Shown in pieces: positions 16,228 through 26,310 of a stretch of 64,000 bases of DNA. Within the stretch, counting starts at the first letter, position 1; each line of letters starts with the position of its first letter. Both the position numbers and the translations under genes were made by a program. Under the pieces are notes generated by a model. It ran no database searches. It had not been told where the DNA came from and saw only the letters and a program-made list of their open reading frames with translations. The stretch covers positions 124,001-188,000 of the forward strand of contig CAWFGJ010000011.1 in NCBI GenBank assembly GCA_963815355.1, given 5' to 3'. The stretch is from JAPUEK01 sp963815355. GTDB lineage: Bacteria > Pseudomonadota > Alphaproteobacteria > Rhodobacterales > Rhodobacteraceae.

Positions 16228-16950
16228 ATGGGAATGCAAGCGGTGCTCCACCTGCTGTATCCGCCGCAGTGCCTGACCTGCGATGCACAGGTGGCAACCG
16301 ACTTTGGCCTTTGCGGCCCGTGTTGGCGCGACACGCCTTTTGTGTCCGGGCTTGTGTGCGACGGCTGCGGCGTCCCGTTGCTTGGCGAGGATGAGGGACG
16401 GGCAGAGCATTGCGACGATTGTCTCGCCATTGCCCGGCCTTGGTCGCACGGGCGGGCGGCGCTGCTCTATAAGGACAACGGCCGCAAACTGGTGCTGGCG
16501 CTAAAGCATGGCGACCGGATGGACTTGGCGCGGCCCGCGGCGGGTTGGCTGCTCAAGGCCGCCCGCCCGATCCTGACGCCGGATTTGCTGGTGGCCCCGA
16601 TTCCGCTGCACTGGACCCGGTTTTTCAAGCGCCGCTATAACCAATCGGCCCTGCTTTCGGGCGGTTTGGCCAAGCTGGCCGGGTTGGAGCATTGCCCCGA
16701 CCTGCTGGTTCGCCGCCGTGCCACCCCCAGCCAAGAGGGGCGCGACCGCAACGGCCGCTTTGCCAATGTGCAGGATGCGATCATCCCCCATCCCCGCCGC
16801 GCCCATAAGATAGAGGGGCGGCGGATCTTGCTGATTGATGATGTAATGACCTCTGGCGCCACTTTTTCTGCCGCGGCAGAGGCTTGTATCGCCGCAGGGG
16901 CCATCGGGATATCGGTTCTGGCCCTCGCCCGCGTTGCGAAGGACGCCTAA
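16228..16950 (+). CDS. ComF-family phosphoribosyltransferase-like protein
   Basis: A 240-residue protein. Paired cysteine motifs near the N-terminus (CLTC, CGPC, CDGCG, CDDC) form a zinc ribbon. The C-terminal phosphoribosyltransferase domain has the PRPP loop RRILLIDDVMTSGATF. ComF proteins are needed for DNA uptake in transformable bacteria, but homologs such as GntX occur widely in non-competent species, so competence is not implied. It is divergent from the methyltransferase and sits 50 bases before grxC. Confidence 0.87.
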   Translation: MGMQAVLHLLYPPQCLTCDAQVATDFGLCGPCWRDTPFVSGLVCDGCGVPLLGEDEGRAEHCDDCLAIARPWSHGRAALLYKDNGRKLVLALKHGDRMDLARPAAGWLLKAARPILTPDLLVAPIPLHWTRFFKRRYNQSALLSGGLAKLAGLEHCPDLLVRRRATPSQEGRDRNGRFANVQDAIIPHPRRAHKIEGRRILLIDDVMTSGATFSAAAEACIAAGAIGISVLALARVAKDA

Positions 16951-17000
16951 ATCCGTATAGTCCCGCCTGACTGACAGGTATTGGCTATCGAAGGTTCCAG

Positions 17001-17255
17001 ATGAAAACCGTTGAAATCTACACGACCCCGACCTGCCCCTATTGCATTGCGGCCAAAGGGCTGCTGACAAAAAAGGGCATCGTCTTTACCGAAATCGACG
17101 TGTCGCGCGACCCGGCACTGCGGGTGGCCATGACAGAGCGCGCCAAGGGCCGCCGCACCGTGCCGCAAATCTTCATCGGCGGCACCCCGATTGGCGGCAG
17201 CGATGACCTGCACGCGCTGGACCGTGCGGGCAAACTTGCCGCGATGCTGGCCTAA
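17001..17255 (+). CDS. grxC: Glutaredoxin 3
   Basis: An 84-residue thioredoxin-fold protein with the dithiol active site CPYC at residues 12-15, the cis-proline motif TVPQIFI and GGSDDL for glutathione binding. It uses glutathione to reduce disulfides in cytoplasmic proteins. Only 3 bases separate it from the amidohydrolase gene, which itself overlaps the MarR gene, so the three form one operon. Confidence 0.93.
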   Translation: MKTVEIYTTPTCPYCIAAKGLLTKKGIVFTEIDVSRDPALRVAMTERAKGRRTVPQIFIGGTPIGGSDDLHALDRAGKLAAMLA

Positions 17256-17258
17256 GCG

Positions 17259-18095
17259 ATGCGCAGCGCCCTTGTTCAACTGACCGTCTCGGATGATCCG
17301 GTGGCCAATCTGGCCCAAACGCTGGGCTATGTGCGGGCGGCGGTCGCGGGCGGGGCAGGCTTTGTGCTGACGCCCGAATGCACGAACATGCTGTCCGCCA
17401 ACCGCGCCCACCAGCGCGCCGCCCTGCATCTGGAGGCAGATGACCCAACCCTTGCCGCCCTGCGGGCCGAGGCAGCAAAGGCGGGCATCTGGCTGCTGAT
17501 CGGCTCGCTGGGCTTGCTGACGGGCGATGCGGATGGCCGCTTTGCCAACCGCTCATTTCTGATCTCCCCAACGGGAGAGATCGCTGCGCGCTACGACAAG
17601 ATCCACATGTTCGACGTGAACGTGTCTGAAACCGAGATCTACCGCGAATCAGCAGGCTATCGCCCCGGCGCACAAGCGGTGCTGGCCACCACGCCCTTTG
17701 CCAGCATCGGCATGACCGTGTGCTATGACCTGCGCTTTCCGCATTTGTTCCGACGTCTGGCGCAGTCGGGGGCGCAAATTCTGACCGTGCCTGCCGCCTT
17801 CAACCACATCACCGGTGCCGCGCATTGGGAAACCCTGCTGCGCGCGCGGGCGATTGAAACCGGGTGCTTTGTGCTTGCCCCCGCCCAGACCGGCTTTCAC
17901 CCCGAGACGGCGACAGGCGGCAAGGGCCGGCGCACCTTTGGCCATTCACTGGCCATCGCCCCGTGGGGCGAGGTGCTGGCCGATGGCGGCACCGATCCCG
18001 GCGTAACCTTTGTGGATCTTGACCTTTCGCAGGTGGCGCTGGCGCGTGGCCGCGTGCCCTCGCTAACCCATGACCGGGATTTTGAGGGCCCATGA
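17259..18095 (+). CDS. Carbon-nitrogen hydrolase, Nit1-like
   Basis: A 278-residue nitrilase-superfamily enzyme. The catalytic triad is visible: Glu40 in LTPECTN, Lys114 in YDKIHMFDV and Cys155 in VCYDLRFP. The last two motifs and the length resemble the Nit1/NitFhit branch, where the known activity is deaminated-glutathione amidase (metabolite repair). Placement next to glutaredoxin suits a glutathione-related role, but that is inference. It ends in an ATGA overlap with the MarR gene. Confidence 0.85.
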   Translation: MRSALVQLTVSDDPVANLAQTLGYVRAAVAGGAGFVLTPECTNMLSANRAHQRAALHLEADDPTLAALRAEAAKAGIWLLIGSLGLLTGDADGRFANRSFLISPTGEIAARYDKIHMFDVNVSETEIYRESAGYRPGAQAVLATTPFASIGMTVCYDLRFPHLFRRLAQSGAQILTVPAAFNHITGAAHWETLLRARAIETGCFVLAPAQTGFHPETATGGKGRRTFGHSLAIAPWGEVLADGGTDPGVTFVDLDLSQVALARGRVPSLTHDRDFEGP

Positions 18096-18550
18096 CAGAG
18101 CGCAGCACCGACGACATTGCGATCACCCTGTTTGGAGAGCTGTTCATGGCCGATCAGCTCGCCCGAAACCGAATCTCCAAGGCCTTGCCGCGTGGGATGG
18201 AAGTGTCGCATTTCTCGGTGCTGAACCACCTTGCCCGCAAGGGTGAGGAACGAACCCCCGGCCAGCTCGCGCGCGCCTTTCACGTCACCCGCGGGGCGAT
18301 GACCAACACGCTGGCCAAGCTGGAATGGGCGGGCCATGTGCATATCCGCCCCGATTGGGATGACGCGCGCAAGAAACTTGTGGCGATCAGTCCCTCAGGC
18401 CGGGCGGCGCGCGATGCGGCGGTGGCCTCTGTCGCGCCGTTGATCGGTGACGTGGTCAAGGCCCTGGGGGCCGAGCGGGTGCGCGCCGTGCTGCCCGTGC
18501 TGCGTGAGTTGCGCATTCGGCTAGAGGCCGAAGATCCCCCTTTGCTCTGA
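18092..18550 (+). CDS. MarR-family transcriptional regulator
   Basis: A 152-residue winged-helix protein: helices at the N-terminus, then the recognition region containing PGQLARAFHVTRGAMTNTLAKLE, and the wing RPDWDDARKKLVAISPSGR typical of MarR. Such proteins are dimeric repressors released by small ligands. Its ligand and targets are unknown; it is translationally coupled to the amidohydrolase gene and 21 bases upstream of the YihY gene, either of which it might regulate. Confidence 0.9.
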   Translation: MTERSTDDIAITLFGELFMADQLARNRISKALPRGMEVSHFSVLNHLARKGEERTPGQLARAFHVTRGAMTNTLAKLEWAGHVHIRPDWDDARKKLVAISPSGRAARDAAVASVAPLIGDVVKALGAERVRAVLPVLRELRIRLEAEDPPLL

Positions 18551-18571
18551 CAATAGGCCCCCGCAAACCCA

Positions 18572-19420
18572 ATGATCATCCCCACACTTCCCCCCAAAGT
18601 CAGCGCGGCTTTCTGGCATTTCTACCGCCGGATTGATCAGGCAGAGCTTGATCTGATTGCCGCTGGCGTGGCGTTCTTTGGCTTTCTGGCAATCTTTCCG
18701 GCCGTGGCGGCGGTCATTGCGATCTGGGGCTTTATTGCGGACCCGGTGGTGATCCGTGAACAGGTGGCCTTGCTGCATACCTTGCTTCCGCCCGATGTGC
18801 TCAAGCTGATCGCAGATCAGGTCGATGCGCTTTTGGCGGTGAACAGCCGCAGCCTTGGCCTTGCGACGATCCTGTCCACGGTCTTTGCCTTCTGGTCGGC
18901 CCGTGCCGGTGTGGCGGCGCTGATCCGGGGGTTGAATGCCATTCACCACCTGCCCAACCGCGCCGGGCACCGTCACCAACTGCGCGCGCTTGTGGTAACG
19001 CTGCTGCTAATGGGGCTGGCCTTGGGGGCGATGGTCATGTCGGTGGTGATGCCGCTGGTGGTCGCGCATCTGCCGCTGGGGCCTTTGTCTGCACTGCTGC
19101 TGCGCGATGGGAACCAAGTGCTGGGGATGGTGCTGGTGGTGCTGGCGATGAGCATTGCCTACCGCATGGGCCCCAACCGCCCCGACGGCAGCCGCCCGCC
19201 CGCGTTCCTGACATGGGGCCTGCTGGTGGCCGTGGTGCTGTGGATTCTCGCCGCGCGGGGCTTCATGCTCTATCTGGCGAACTTCCCGTCCTATAACCGA
19301 GTCTACGGCTCTATCGGGGCGGTGGCGGCCTTGCTGATGTGGCTTTATGTCAGCGCCTATGCGGTGCTGCTGGGGGCTGCGGTCGATGCCGAGTTGATGG
19401 GCCGCCCGCGCCGTCAGTAG
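18572..19420 (+). CDS. YihY/virulence factor BrkB family membrane protein
   Basis: A 282-residue inner-membrane protein with about six hydrophobic segments. Family motifs include LIAAGVAFFGFLAIFPAVAA near residue 30 and SYNRVYGSIGAVAALLMWLY near the C-terminus. The family was once misnamed ribonuclease BN; its function is unresolved. It follows marR by 21 bases, and its last 7 bases overlap the end of convergent tamB. Confidence 0.88.
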   Translation: MIIPTLPPKVSAAFWHFYRRIDQAELDLIAAGVAFFGFLAIFPAVAAVIAIWGFIADPVVIREQVALLHTLLPPDVLKLIADQVDALLAVNSRSLGLATILSTVFAFWSARAGVAALIRGLNAIHHLPNRAGHRHQLRALVVTLLLMGLALGAMVMSVVMPLVVAHLPLGPLSALLLRDGNQVLGMVLVVLAMSIAYRMGPNRPDGSRPPAFLTWGLLVAVVLWILAARGFMLYLANFPSYNRVYGSIGAVAALLMWLYVSAYAVLLGAAVDAELMGRPRRQ

Positions 19421-22400
19421 TCTCTTTCCAGATAGATGCCCAAGCCCGTCTCGCCGTCCGAACTCGCCCGAGCGCGCAGGGTGATGGATTTGGACACATC
19501 AAGGTTCAGGTCGATCTGGCTTTTGCCGGTCTGATCCACCGTCACCTCGGAATAGACCTTTTTCGTCAGATACTTGCCCGCCGTGATTGCGGTGCCCCCG
19601 GCTGCGTCGGTCTGCACATCCAGATTGTCCAACCCAAAGCCCCGGCGCAGCTTGTTGACCACACCCTCGCCGCCCCGACCCGCCAGCGTCGCCACCGCAT
19701 TGGCCAGTTGCAGCGCCTGCAGGGCCGACAGGTTCTGCAACCCCTGCCCGAACAAAAGCTGGGCCAGCACCTCTTCCTCCGGCAGTTCCGGCGAAGAGGT
19801 AAAGGTCACCTTGGGGTCCGTCGCCTCGCCCTCAATCAACACGCCGCTGGTGATGCCATCGTTTTCGGTCATGGCCGCAACGCGGATATAGGGGATCAAC
19901 CGCCCCTGCATTTCCAACCGTGCCTCGGTCAACTCCAACCGCTTGCCCAAAAGATCGAGCCGCCCGCGAATAAGGTCAAACGCTCCCTGCGGCGAGACAG
20001 CCGACGTGCTGCCCAGCAGGCGCAATTCGCCGCCCAACTCCGCGTCCAGACCCCGACCCCGCAGGAACAGCCGGTTCGGCGCCGAAATCACCACATCCAG
20101 CCCGTAAGACACCCCGCTGCCGCCGCGTTCCGCCGCCGCGCCGCTGTCGGTAAGACCGGCCCGCGCACGGGTGGCCTGCACAGCGGCGGGTTCATTCGCA
20201 TGGCTCAGGTCCGGCAATCCACCCGCCCCGCCAAAGCCGGTTGACGGCACGCGCAGCTCCGTCTCCGTCAAGGCCACGCGCCCAGCGATCTGTGCGCCGC
20301 CCGCCAACGGGCCCTTTACCGTCAGTGCGCCGTTCATTGTGGTTGTGTACAACTGCGGATCGCGCAGCGTCAGCCGTTGCAGCGCGATGGCAAGGTCACC
20401 GCTAAACGGTGCCGCCATCCCGACCGTGCCGCCGATGGTGGCCTGACCGCCGCTGGACACCGGCACCGTCGCATCCACACGCGCCACGCCACCTGAAAGC
20501 GCCACCCGCGCTGCGATGTTCTGGAACGAGAACGGCAGCAACGGGTCCGTCAACCGCCCGTCCGCCAACCCGACAGAACCGCTCAGCGATGACAGCGCCA
20601 GCGGCCCGTTCAGCCGCAGATCAAAGCTTACCCCGCCCGACACCGCCCGCGGATCGATAAAGGCATTGCCCAACGCCGCCTGCGCATTGCCCTTGATCGT
20701 CAGATCGCCGCTGGCAAAGCCGGGCGCAAGGCGGCCCGACACCAGCGCATCAATCCCGCCCGGGCCGCGCCCCGACAACGCCAGCGTAGTGCCATCCGCG
20801 GCCTGAACGACTTTACCCTTGATCGTCAAAGCCCCCGGAAACTCTGGCAGGATCAGCCCAAGCGAGACCAGTTGCGCGTCGATGTCGATGGTCTGGACAC
20901 CCTCCGTCAGAGTGCCGGTGGCCTTGGCGGTGATCTGCGGGTTGCTGACATCGGCCCGGTCCACACGGATTTTACCCTCGCGCAGGTCCAGTTCCAGCAC
21001 GACCTGGCTTTCGCCCGCCAGCAGCTTGTCCGCCTCAGCCTGACCGACGCGCAAGCCCGAACCTGTCGCCGTCACCGAAACCGTGCCCGCCTCGCCCTTG
21101 CCCGTCAGTTGTGCATCGCCCTGCAGGCTGCCGCCAAACCCGGCCCCCAAAACACCCAGATCGGCCAATGACAGCTTTGCCGCCAGATCGGTGCCAAGCC
21201 CGGTCAAGCTGCCCGCGACCGAGCCTGCCACTTGCGCCTCAAGCTGCGGGTTGGACACATCCGCGCGGGTGACGGTGATCACCTCGCCCTTGCGCGCCAC
21301 CACGATCGACAGCAGGCTTTGCCCGGCCAGAAGCTTATCCGCCTGCGCTTGGCCGACGTGCAGATCTTGGCTGGTCGCGTCCAGCGTGACCGCCGCATCC
21401 TCAACCGTGCCGGTAATCCGGCCTTTCCCGACCAAAGCGCCGCTGTAGCCGTCCCCAAGCACGCTCAGGTCCGCAAAATCGACACTGCCGGTCAGGTCGC
21501 TGCCCGCTGTGGCCAGCTTTCCCTTCGCCTCCACCCGCAGGCTGGTGGCTTGGACAGACAGGTTCCGCAGGGTCGTGCCGGTCGTGTCGCGTACCGCCGA
21601 CACGTCGACCGTGGATTTGCCCGCCAGCAAACCATCCAACTGCGAAATCCCGCTGCGCAGATCGGTGCCCGTGATTGTGCCCTGCACATCAAACCCGCCG
21701 GTCAACGGGCTGCCCGCCCCGCTCATCACGAAATCTGCCGCCCCCGACAGGGGCCGGTCTGCAAGGCCCGACAGGCGCGACAGATCTTCCATCTGCGCCT
21801 CAACCTGACCGGCCATCTGCAAAGCATCGCCCAGACCCGAGATCTGGGCCGCCACGATTTTGGCCGCATAATCCTGCCCGTAAAGCGCCAGCTTGGGGAT
21901 CGTCAGCTTGTCCGACCCGCTGGCCAGATAGATCAAGCCATCCCCCGACACGAACGCCCCCAGCGCCCGCGCCAAAGCCGGGTCGGTCGGGTCCAGCCCT
22001 TCGGCGTCAAAGCGCAGCGTGGCCCCGAACACCGGCCCCGCAGGCCGTCGCGCGATCCGGCCAGAGCCGGACAGATCAAGCCGCGCTGCCCGGAAATCTG
22101 CCCGGTCAAAGCCGGTGACGACCGCAGCACCCTTCCAGCCCTCACCCGCCGCAAGGTCATAAGACAGCGCAATATCCGCCGCTTGCACCCGAACCGGCAA
22201 GGTCGTGGTCAGCGGCAGCAGCACCGGCTGACCATCTTCCCGCGCGATCCGCCCGGTCAGGTCAAACGCCTGCGGCATCCCATCGGCGGCCAGTGACAGG
22301 CTGCCCGCCAACCGCACCGCCCTAGCCGTCAGATCAAACTGCGACAGAGCCAGACGCCCGTCCGGCGCGCGGCTGCCCTTGGCGATCAGCGCGACCTTGT

Positions 22401-23259
22401 TCCCAAAGAACTCGGCATAATCGGGCAGAAACAGCGGTGCCAGATCGCCCTGCAGATCGACATCAACCGTCTTGTCCCCGGCCTTTGTCTCGCCCAAGGC
22501 CACCGACCCCGACAGACGATTTTCCCCATCGGTTTTCAGCGCGACATCGGCCGCATAATCTGAAATCGGCCCCGCCCCTTTGACCGTCAACGAAACCGAG
22601 GGCGCGCCCGGCAGGTCCAGCAGCACCGCCGCCAGCCCGCCCTGGCCTTCAACCGCCGACAGGTCCAGCACCAAGGCCTTGCTGGTGTTGGAATAACTGG
22701 CGTCCAGTGCCAGCGTGCCCTCTGGCCCGCTGTCCGTCCGCTCCAGTTGCAACGTCGCAACCCCGTCGCCGCCCGACAATTGCACCGAGGCGTCCAGTTG
22801 CGCCTCGATCGCCTCACCCAGCACCGACGCGCCAATGGCAATGCGCTTGGCAGAAATCTTGCCAATCTCGATTGAAACCGGCAGTTCGGGCAGCGCAAAC
22901 TCCCCCGCCTCTGCGGCGGGCAGCGATGTATCCACAGCCGGAAGACGGTCCAGAATGATCTCATCCGCGACCAGTTCATTGACCGAAACATTGCCCGACA
23001 GCAGCGCCGAGCGCGTCCAGTCCAGCGACACATTGCGCAGCGTCAGCCAGACACCCTGTTCATCGGCAATCGTCAGTTCCTGCAAGGACGCGCGGGACGA
23101 CAGCGCTCCTTCAAACCCGGTGATCACCACTTTGCGCCCACCGCCCGACAGATTGTCCTCCAGCAAAGCGGTAAGGTAATCCCGGTCGTCGGCCAAAGCC
23201 TGTGTGCCAAGCGCCAAGGGGGCCGCACAAACGGCAAGGGCAAGAACCAGACCCCGCAT
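19414..23259 (-). CDS. tamB: Translocation and assembly module inner-membrane protein TamB
   Basis: A 1281-residue protein beginning with a signal or anchor (LVLALAVCAAPLALGTQALA), followed by a very long beta-rich middle of AsmA/TamB-type repeats. The conserved DUF490 C-terminal domain contains LRGRGLDAELGGELRL, EEEVLAQLLFG and a C-terminal GLGIYLERDY. TamB spans the periplasm to work with TamA in outer-membrane protein assembly and in phospholipid transport. The start shares one base with the tamA stop, so the two are translated from one mRNA in the order tamA-tamB. Confidence 0.93.
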   Translation of the reverse strand: MRGLVLALAVCAAPLALGTQALADDRDYLTALLEDNLSGGGRKVVITGFEGALSSRASLQELTIADEQGVWLTLRNVSLDWTRSALLSGNVSVNELVADEIILDRLPAVDTSLPAAEAGEFALPELPVSIEIGKISAKRIAIGASVLGEAIEAQLDASVQLSGGDGVATLQLERTDSGPEGTLALDASYSNTSKALVLDLSAVEGQGGLAAVLLDLPGAPSVSLTVKGAGPISDYAADVALKTDGENRLSGSVALGETKAGDKTVDVDLQGDLAPLFLPDYAEFFGNKVALIAKGSRAPDGRLALSQFDLTARAVRLAGSLSLAADGMPQAFDLTGRIAREDGQPVLLPLTTTLPVRVQAADIALSYDLAAGEGWKGAAVVTGFDRADFRAARLDLSGSGRIARRPAGPVFGATLRFDAEGLDPTDPALARALGAFVSGDGLIYLASGSDKLTIPKLALYGQDYAAKIVAAQISGLGDALQMAGQVEAQMEDLSRLSGLADRPLSGAADFVMSGAGSPLTGGFDVQGTITGTDLRSGISQLDGLLAGKSTVDVSAVRDTTGTTLRNLSVQATSLRVEAKGKLATAGSDLTGSVDFADLSVLGDGYSGALVGKGRITGTVEDAAVTLDATSQDLHVGQAQADKLLAGQSLLSIVVARKGEVITVTRADVSNPQLEAQVAGSVAGSLTGLGTDLAAKLSLADLGVLGAGFGGSLQGDAQLTGKGEAGTVSVTATGSGLRVGQAEADKLLAGESQVVLELDLREGKIRVDRADVSNPQITAKATGTLTEGVQTIDIDAQLVSLGLILPEFPGALTIKGKVVQAADGTTLALSGRGPGGIDALVSGRLAPGFASGDLTIKGNAQAALGNAFIDPRAVSGGVSFDLRLNGPLALSSLSGSVGLADGRLTDPLLPFSFQNIAARVALSGGVARVDATVPVSSGGQATIGGTVGMAAPFSGDLAIALQRLTLRDPQLYTTTMNGALTVKGPLAGGAQIAGRVALTETELRVPSTGFGGAGGLPDLSHANEPAAVQATRARAGLTDSGAAAERGGSGVSYGLDVVISAPNRLFLRGRGLDAELGGELRLLGSTSAVSPQGAFDLIRGRLDLLGKRLELTEARLEMQGRLIPYIRVAAMTENDGITSGVLIEGEATDPKVTFTSSPELPEEEVLAQLLFGQGLQNLSALQALQLANAVATLAGRGGEGVVNKLRRGFGLDNLDVQTDAAGGTAITAGKYLTKKVYSEVTVDQTGKSQIDLNLDVSKSITLRARASSDGETGLGIYLERDY

Positions 23260-25091
23260 CAGAACGACTGCCCAAGGCCGACGTAGATCTGCACACCGTC
23301 ACCGGTTGTGCCACCCACCGGGGCGGCCACATCCAGCCGGATCGGCCCGACCGCCGTGGCATAGCGCAGCCCCAGCCCCGCGCCCGCGTGCCAATCCCCC
23401 GCGTCGCCCAGAAACCCGCCCACATCCACCCGGCCCACATCGACAAAGCCCACGATGCCAATCGTCTCCGTCGCCTTCACCCGCGCCTCCACCGAGGCCC
23501 CAAGGAAATGCGTCCCGCCAATGTGCTGATCGGCAAGGCCCGTGCGCGCCACATATACCCCCAGGGATTGATAGGGCTGTCCCCGCACCGTGCCCCCGCC
23601 GCCCGAATAGAAAAGATCATCCCGCGGCGTGCCCAAAAGGCTGGCGCCCAGCACCGCGCCGGCCTGCAACCGCGCCGCCAGAACGAACCGCTTTTCGGCA
23701 CCAAACGCCTTGTAGCCCCGCGCATCCAGAACCGCACGCACCCCGGAATCGGTGGTCCCGAACCCAAGGAACGGCTTCACCTCGGCATCCAGATAGAACC
23801 CCTTGGTGGCATCGGCCAGTTTGTCGCGCCGATCCCACGTTGCGCCCAAAGGCAGGGCAAGGCTGCGGTATTCGCGTGAGCCATCCACATCTGTCACATC
23901 GGCAAAAGCAAACTCCACCCCAACCGATCCGCTTAGCTCATTTGAGAACACACGGGTCAGGGTCGACGACAGGCTAAACACATCGGCCAGATAATCCGCA
24001 TCATCCAGATGGCCCGCCGACAGACCAAAACCAAGCGTTGTGTCCGCCGTAAAGGTTGCCGGACGGTCCAGCGTGATATCCAGCAAGTAATCCAGACCGC
24101 TGTCACTGGAGCCGATGTTGCGCACCTCGCCTGCGATTTTTAGTCGCTCACCGCCGCCAAACAGATTGCGGTGCGTCCACGCCCCGGTCAGGTTCAACCC
24201 GGCCAGACTGGCGATCTCTGCCCCGAAACTGTAGCGGCGGCGCTTTTCCTCAACCAACGTGGCGGTGATGCCCAACAGGTCCGGCGCGGTGATCTGCTCA
24301 TCCTCGGTCAGCGTGATCGACTTGAACACCCCGGTGCGCCGCAGACGTTCGCGGGCGCGCTCCAGATCTTCGGGGGAAAAGGTCTTGCCCTCGGGCAGAC
24401 CGGTAATGGCGCGAATCCGCGCGACCCGCATCCGTTCGGCCCCCTCGATGCGCAACGCGCCAAAGCGCAGACGCGGTCCGGGGTCCAGCTCGATGGCCGC
24501 CGACAGGGTAGCATTGGCGTGATCCGCCGTCAGATCCTGCCCCGACACCCGCGCCTTGGCGTGGCCGACGTTGCGCCACCCCTCAACCCCGACCGTCGCC
24601 GTCTCAAGGATCACACCGCTTTCGGCAATGCGGCCCACGCGGTAGCCCTCGGGCAGCACGGTTCCCTTGGCCAAAGGCTTTATCTCAGCCCGCGACAGGG
24701 CGAACTGCGGTCCCGGCTCTACCACGACCTCGACCCGGTTGATCTGGCCCGGCGCGTCCAAGGGCGGAATATCCGCCGCCTCGCGCCCATCAATGCGAAT
24801 GTGAATGACGCCCGAGTAATACCCGTTGGCATAAAGCGCGTTGAGCAGGTTGGCATATTCGGCACGGGCATCGGTGAACAAAGCCTGCGCATCAACTGTC
24901 TTGTTCTTCTGGGCCTGCAGCAGCAGCGACGCGCCACGCAGCGTCTTTTCAAGCGCCAATTCCGCCCCCGGCGCGCTGAATTCCAGCGATTGCAGCGCAA
25001 GACCGGCAGGTGCAGAGACCAACGCGATCCCGACGGACAAGCCAATTGCACGCGCCGCGCCACCAAACATACCAAACCCCCGAGGCCCCAT
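23259..25091 (-). CDS. tamA: Outer-membrane assembly protein TamA (Omp85 family)
   Basis: A 610-residue Omp85 protein: signal peptide ending near AGLALQ, then N-terminal POTRA domains (for example INRVEVVVEPGPQF), and a C-terminal 16-strand barrel ending in YVGLGQSF with the terminal Phe recognised by the BAM complex. The ATG at 25091 is preferred to an upstream TTG at 25139; another ATG at 25070 is possible. The signal sequence is present with either ATG. It lies directly upstream of tamB. Confidence 0.92.
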   Translation of the reverse strand: MGPRGFGMFGGAARAIGLSVGIALVSAPAGLALQSLEFSAPGAELALEKTLRGASLLLQAQKNKTVDAQALFTDARAEYANLLNALYANGYYSGVIHIRIDGREAADIPPLDAPGQINRVEVVVEPGPQFALSRAEIKPLAKGTVLPEGYRVGRIAESGVILETATVGVEGWRNVGHAKARVSGQDLTADHANATLSAAIELDPGPRLRFGALRIEGAERMRVARIRAITGLPEGKTFSPEDLERARERLRRTGVFKSITLTEDEQITAPDLLGITATLVEEKRRRYSFGAEIASLAGLNLTGAWTHRNLFGGGERLKIAGEVRNIGSSDSGLDYLLDITLDRPATFTADTTLGFGLSAGHLDDADYLADVFSLSSTLTRVFSNELSGSVGVEFAFADVTDVDGSREYRSLALPLGATWDRRDKLADATKGFYLDAEVKPFLGFGTTDSGVRAVLDARGYKAFGAEKRFVLAARLQAGAVLGASLLGTPRDDLFYSGGGGTVRGQPYQSLGVYVARTGLADQHIGGTHFLGASVEARVKATETIGIVGFVDVGRVDVGGFLGDAGDWHAGAGLGLRYATAVGPIRLDVAAPVGGTTGDGVQIYVGLGQSF

Positions 25092-25243
25092 ACCGATGAA
25101 GCACTTGCGAACTATCGCAATCCTTGGGCAAAAGGGCAATCGCGCACCCCGGATTTTGTGTTGAAAAGCGGCTTTCCGCGGGCGGCAGTTTGTGATGATC
25201 TTGCAACCGCACCGACAGCGCCTTTCAGCAAACGGGAATTCCC

Positions 25244-26272
25244 ATGACCTATACCGCCGCCGCAGACCGCTATGACCGCATGATATACCGCCGTTGCGGG
25301 AACTCTGGCCTGATGCTGCCCGCCATCTCTTTGGGCTTGTGGCACAATTTCGGCCACGACACGCCCCATGACACCAAGCGCGCGCTCTGCCGCACCGCCT
25401 TTGATCACGGCATCACCCATTTCGATCTGGCCAACAACTACGGCCCGCCCCCCGGTTCGGCCGAAGAAGCCTTCGGCGAGATTCTGCGCAACGATTTCCG
25501 CCCCTACCGGGATGAGCTGATCATCTCCTCCAAGGCGGGCTACCGGATGTGGAACGGCCCCTACGGCGAATGGGGCAGCCGCAAGAACCTGATCGCCTCT
25601 TGCGACCAAAGCCTGAAGCGCATGGGGCTGGACTATGTCGATATCTTCTATTCCCACCGCTTTGACCCGGACACGCCGCTAGAGGAAACCATGGGCGCGC
25701 TTGACCGGATCGTGCGCTCGGGCAAGGCGCTTTACGCGGGCATCTCCAGCTATAACTCGCAGCGCACGCGGGAGGCTTATGCGATCCTGAAAGACCTCGG
25801 CACGCCCTGCGTGATCCACCAGCCCAGCTATAATATCCTGAACCGCTGGGTTGAAACCGATGGGCTGAAGGACACGCTGGCCGAACTGGGCGTCGGCTCC
25901 ATCGCCTTTACGCCCTTGGCGCAGGGCATTCTGACGCGGAAATATCTGGGCGGCATCCCGCAGGGCAGCCGCGCCACGCAGGGCAAATCGCTGAACCTGT
26001 CCACGATCACCCCGGCGGCGCTGGCCTCTGTCGCCTCGCTGAACGCCATGGCCGAAGCCCGCGGGCAGACCTTGGCGCAACTGGCGCTGGCTTGGGTCTT
26101 GCGGCGCGGCGGCATCACCTCGGCCCTCATCGGCGCGTCAAAGCCGGAACAGGTGCTGGATTGCGTGGGCGCGATCCACAATCTGGACTTCACCGATGAG
26201 GAACTGGCCCAGATCGACCGCATCGCCGAAGAAAAAGACATCAACCTTTGGGCCAAATCGTCCGAAGACTGA
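25244..26272 (+). CDS. Aldo/keto reductase, L-glyceraldehyde 3-phosphate reductase-like (YghZ/MgrA)
   Basis: A 342-residue TIM-barrel NADPH-dependent reductase. The catalytic tetrad is visible: Asp and Tyr in FDLANNYGPPPG, Lys in SSKAGYRM and His in FYSHRFD. The extended NNYGPPPGSAEE loop marks the AKR14/Kv-beta-like YghZ group, which reduces L-glyceraldehyde 3-phosphate and methylglyoxal. It is divergent from tamA and convergent with the KDG kinase gene, at the edge of the sugar-acid gene cluster. Confidence 0.85.
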   Translation: MTYTAAADRYDRMIYRRCGNSGLMLPAISLGLWHNFGHDTPHDTKRALCRTAFDHGITHFDLANNYGPPPGSAEEAFGEILRNDFRPYRDELIISSKAGYRMWNGPYGEWGSRKNLIASCDQSLKRMGLDYVDIFYSHRFDPDTPLEETMGALDRIVRSGKALYAGISSYNSQRTREAYAILKDLGTPCVIHQPSYNILNRWVETDGLKDTLAELGVGSIAFTPLAQGILTRKYLGGIPQGSRATQGKSLNLSTITPAALASVASLNAMAEARGQTLAQLALAWVLRRGGITSALIGASKPEQVLDCVGAIHNLDFTDEELAQIDRIAEEKDINLWAKSSED

Positions 26273-26284
26273 ATGCGACCGGGT

Positions 26285-26304
26285 GGCGGGGGGCTTCCCC
26301 CGCC
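26285..26304. terminator. GC hairpin between convergent genes (possible terminator)
   Basis: GGCGGGGG pairs with CCCCCGCC around a 4-base loop between the aldo/keto reductase and KDG kinase stops. No T run is present, so it may act only as an mRNA-end stabiliser. Confidence 0.4.
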
Positions 26305-26310
26305 GCCGCC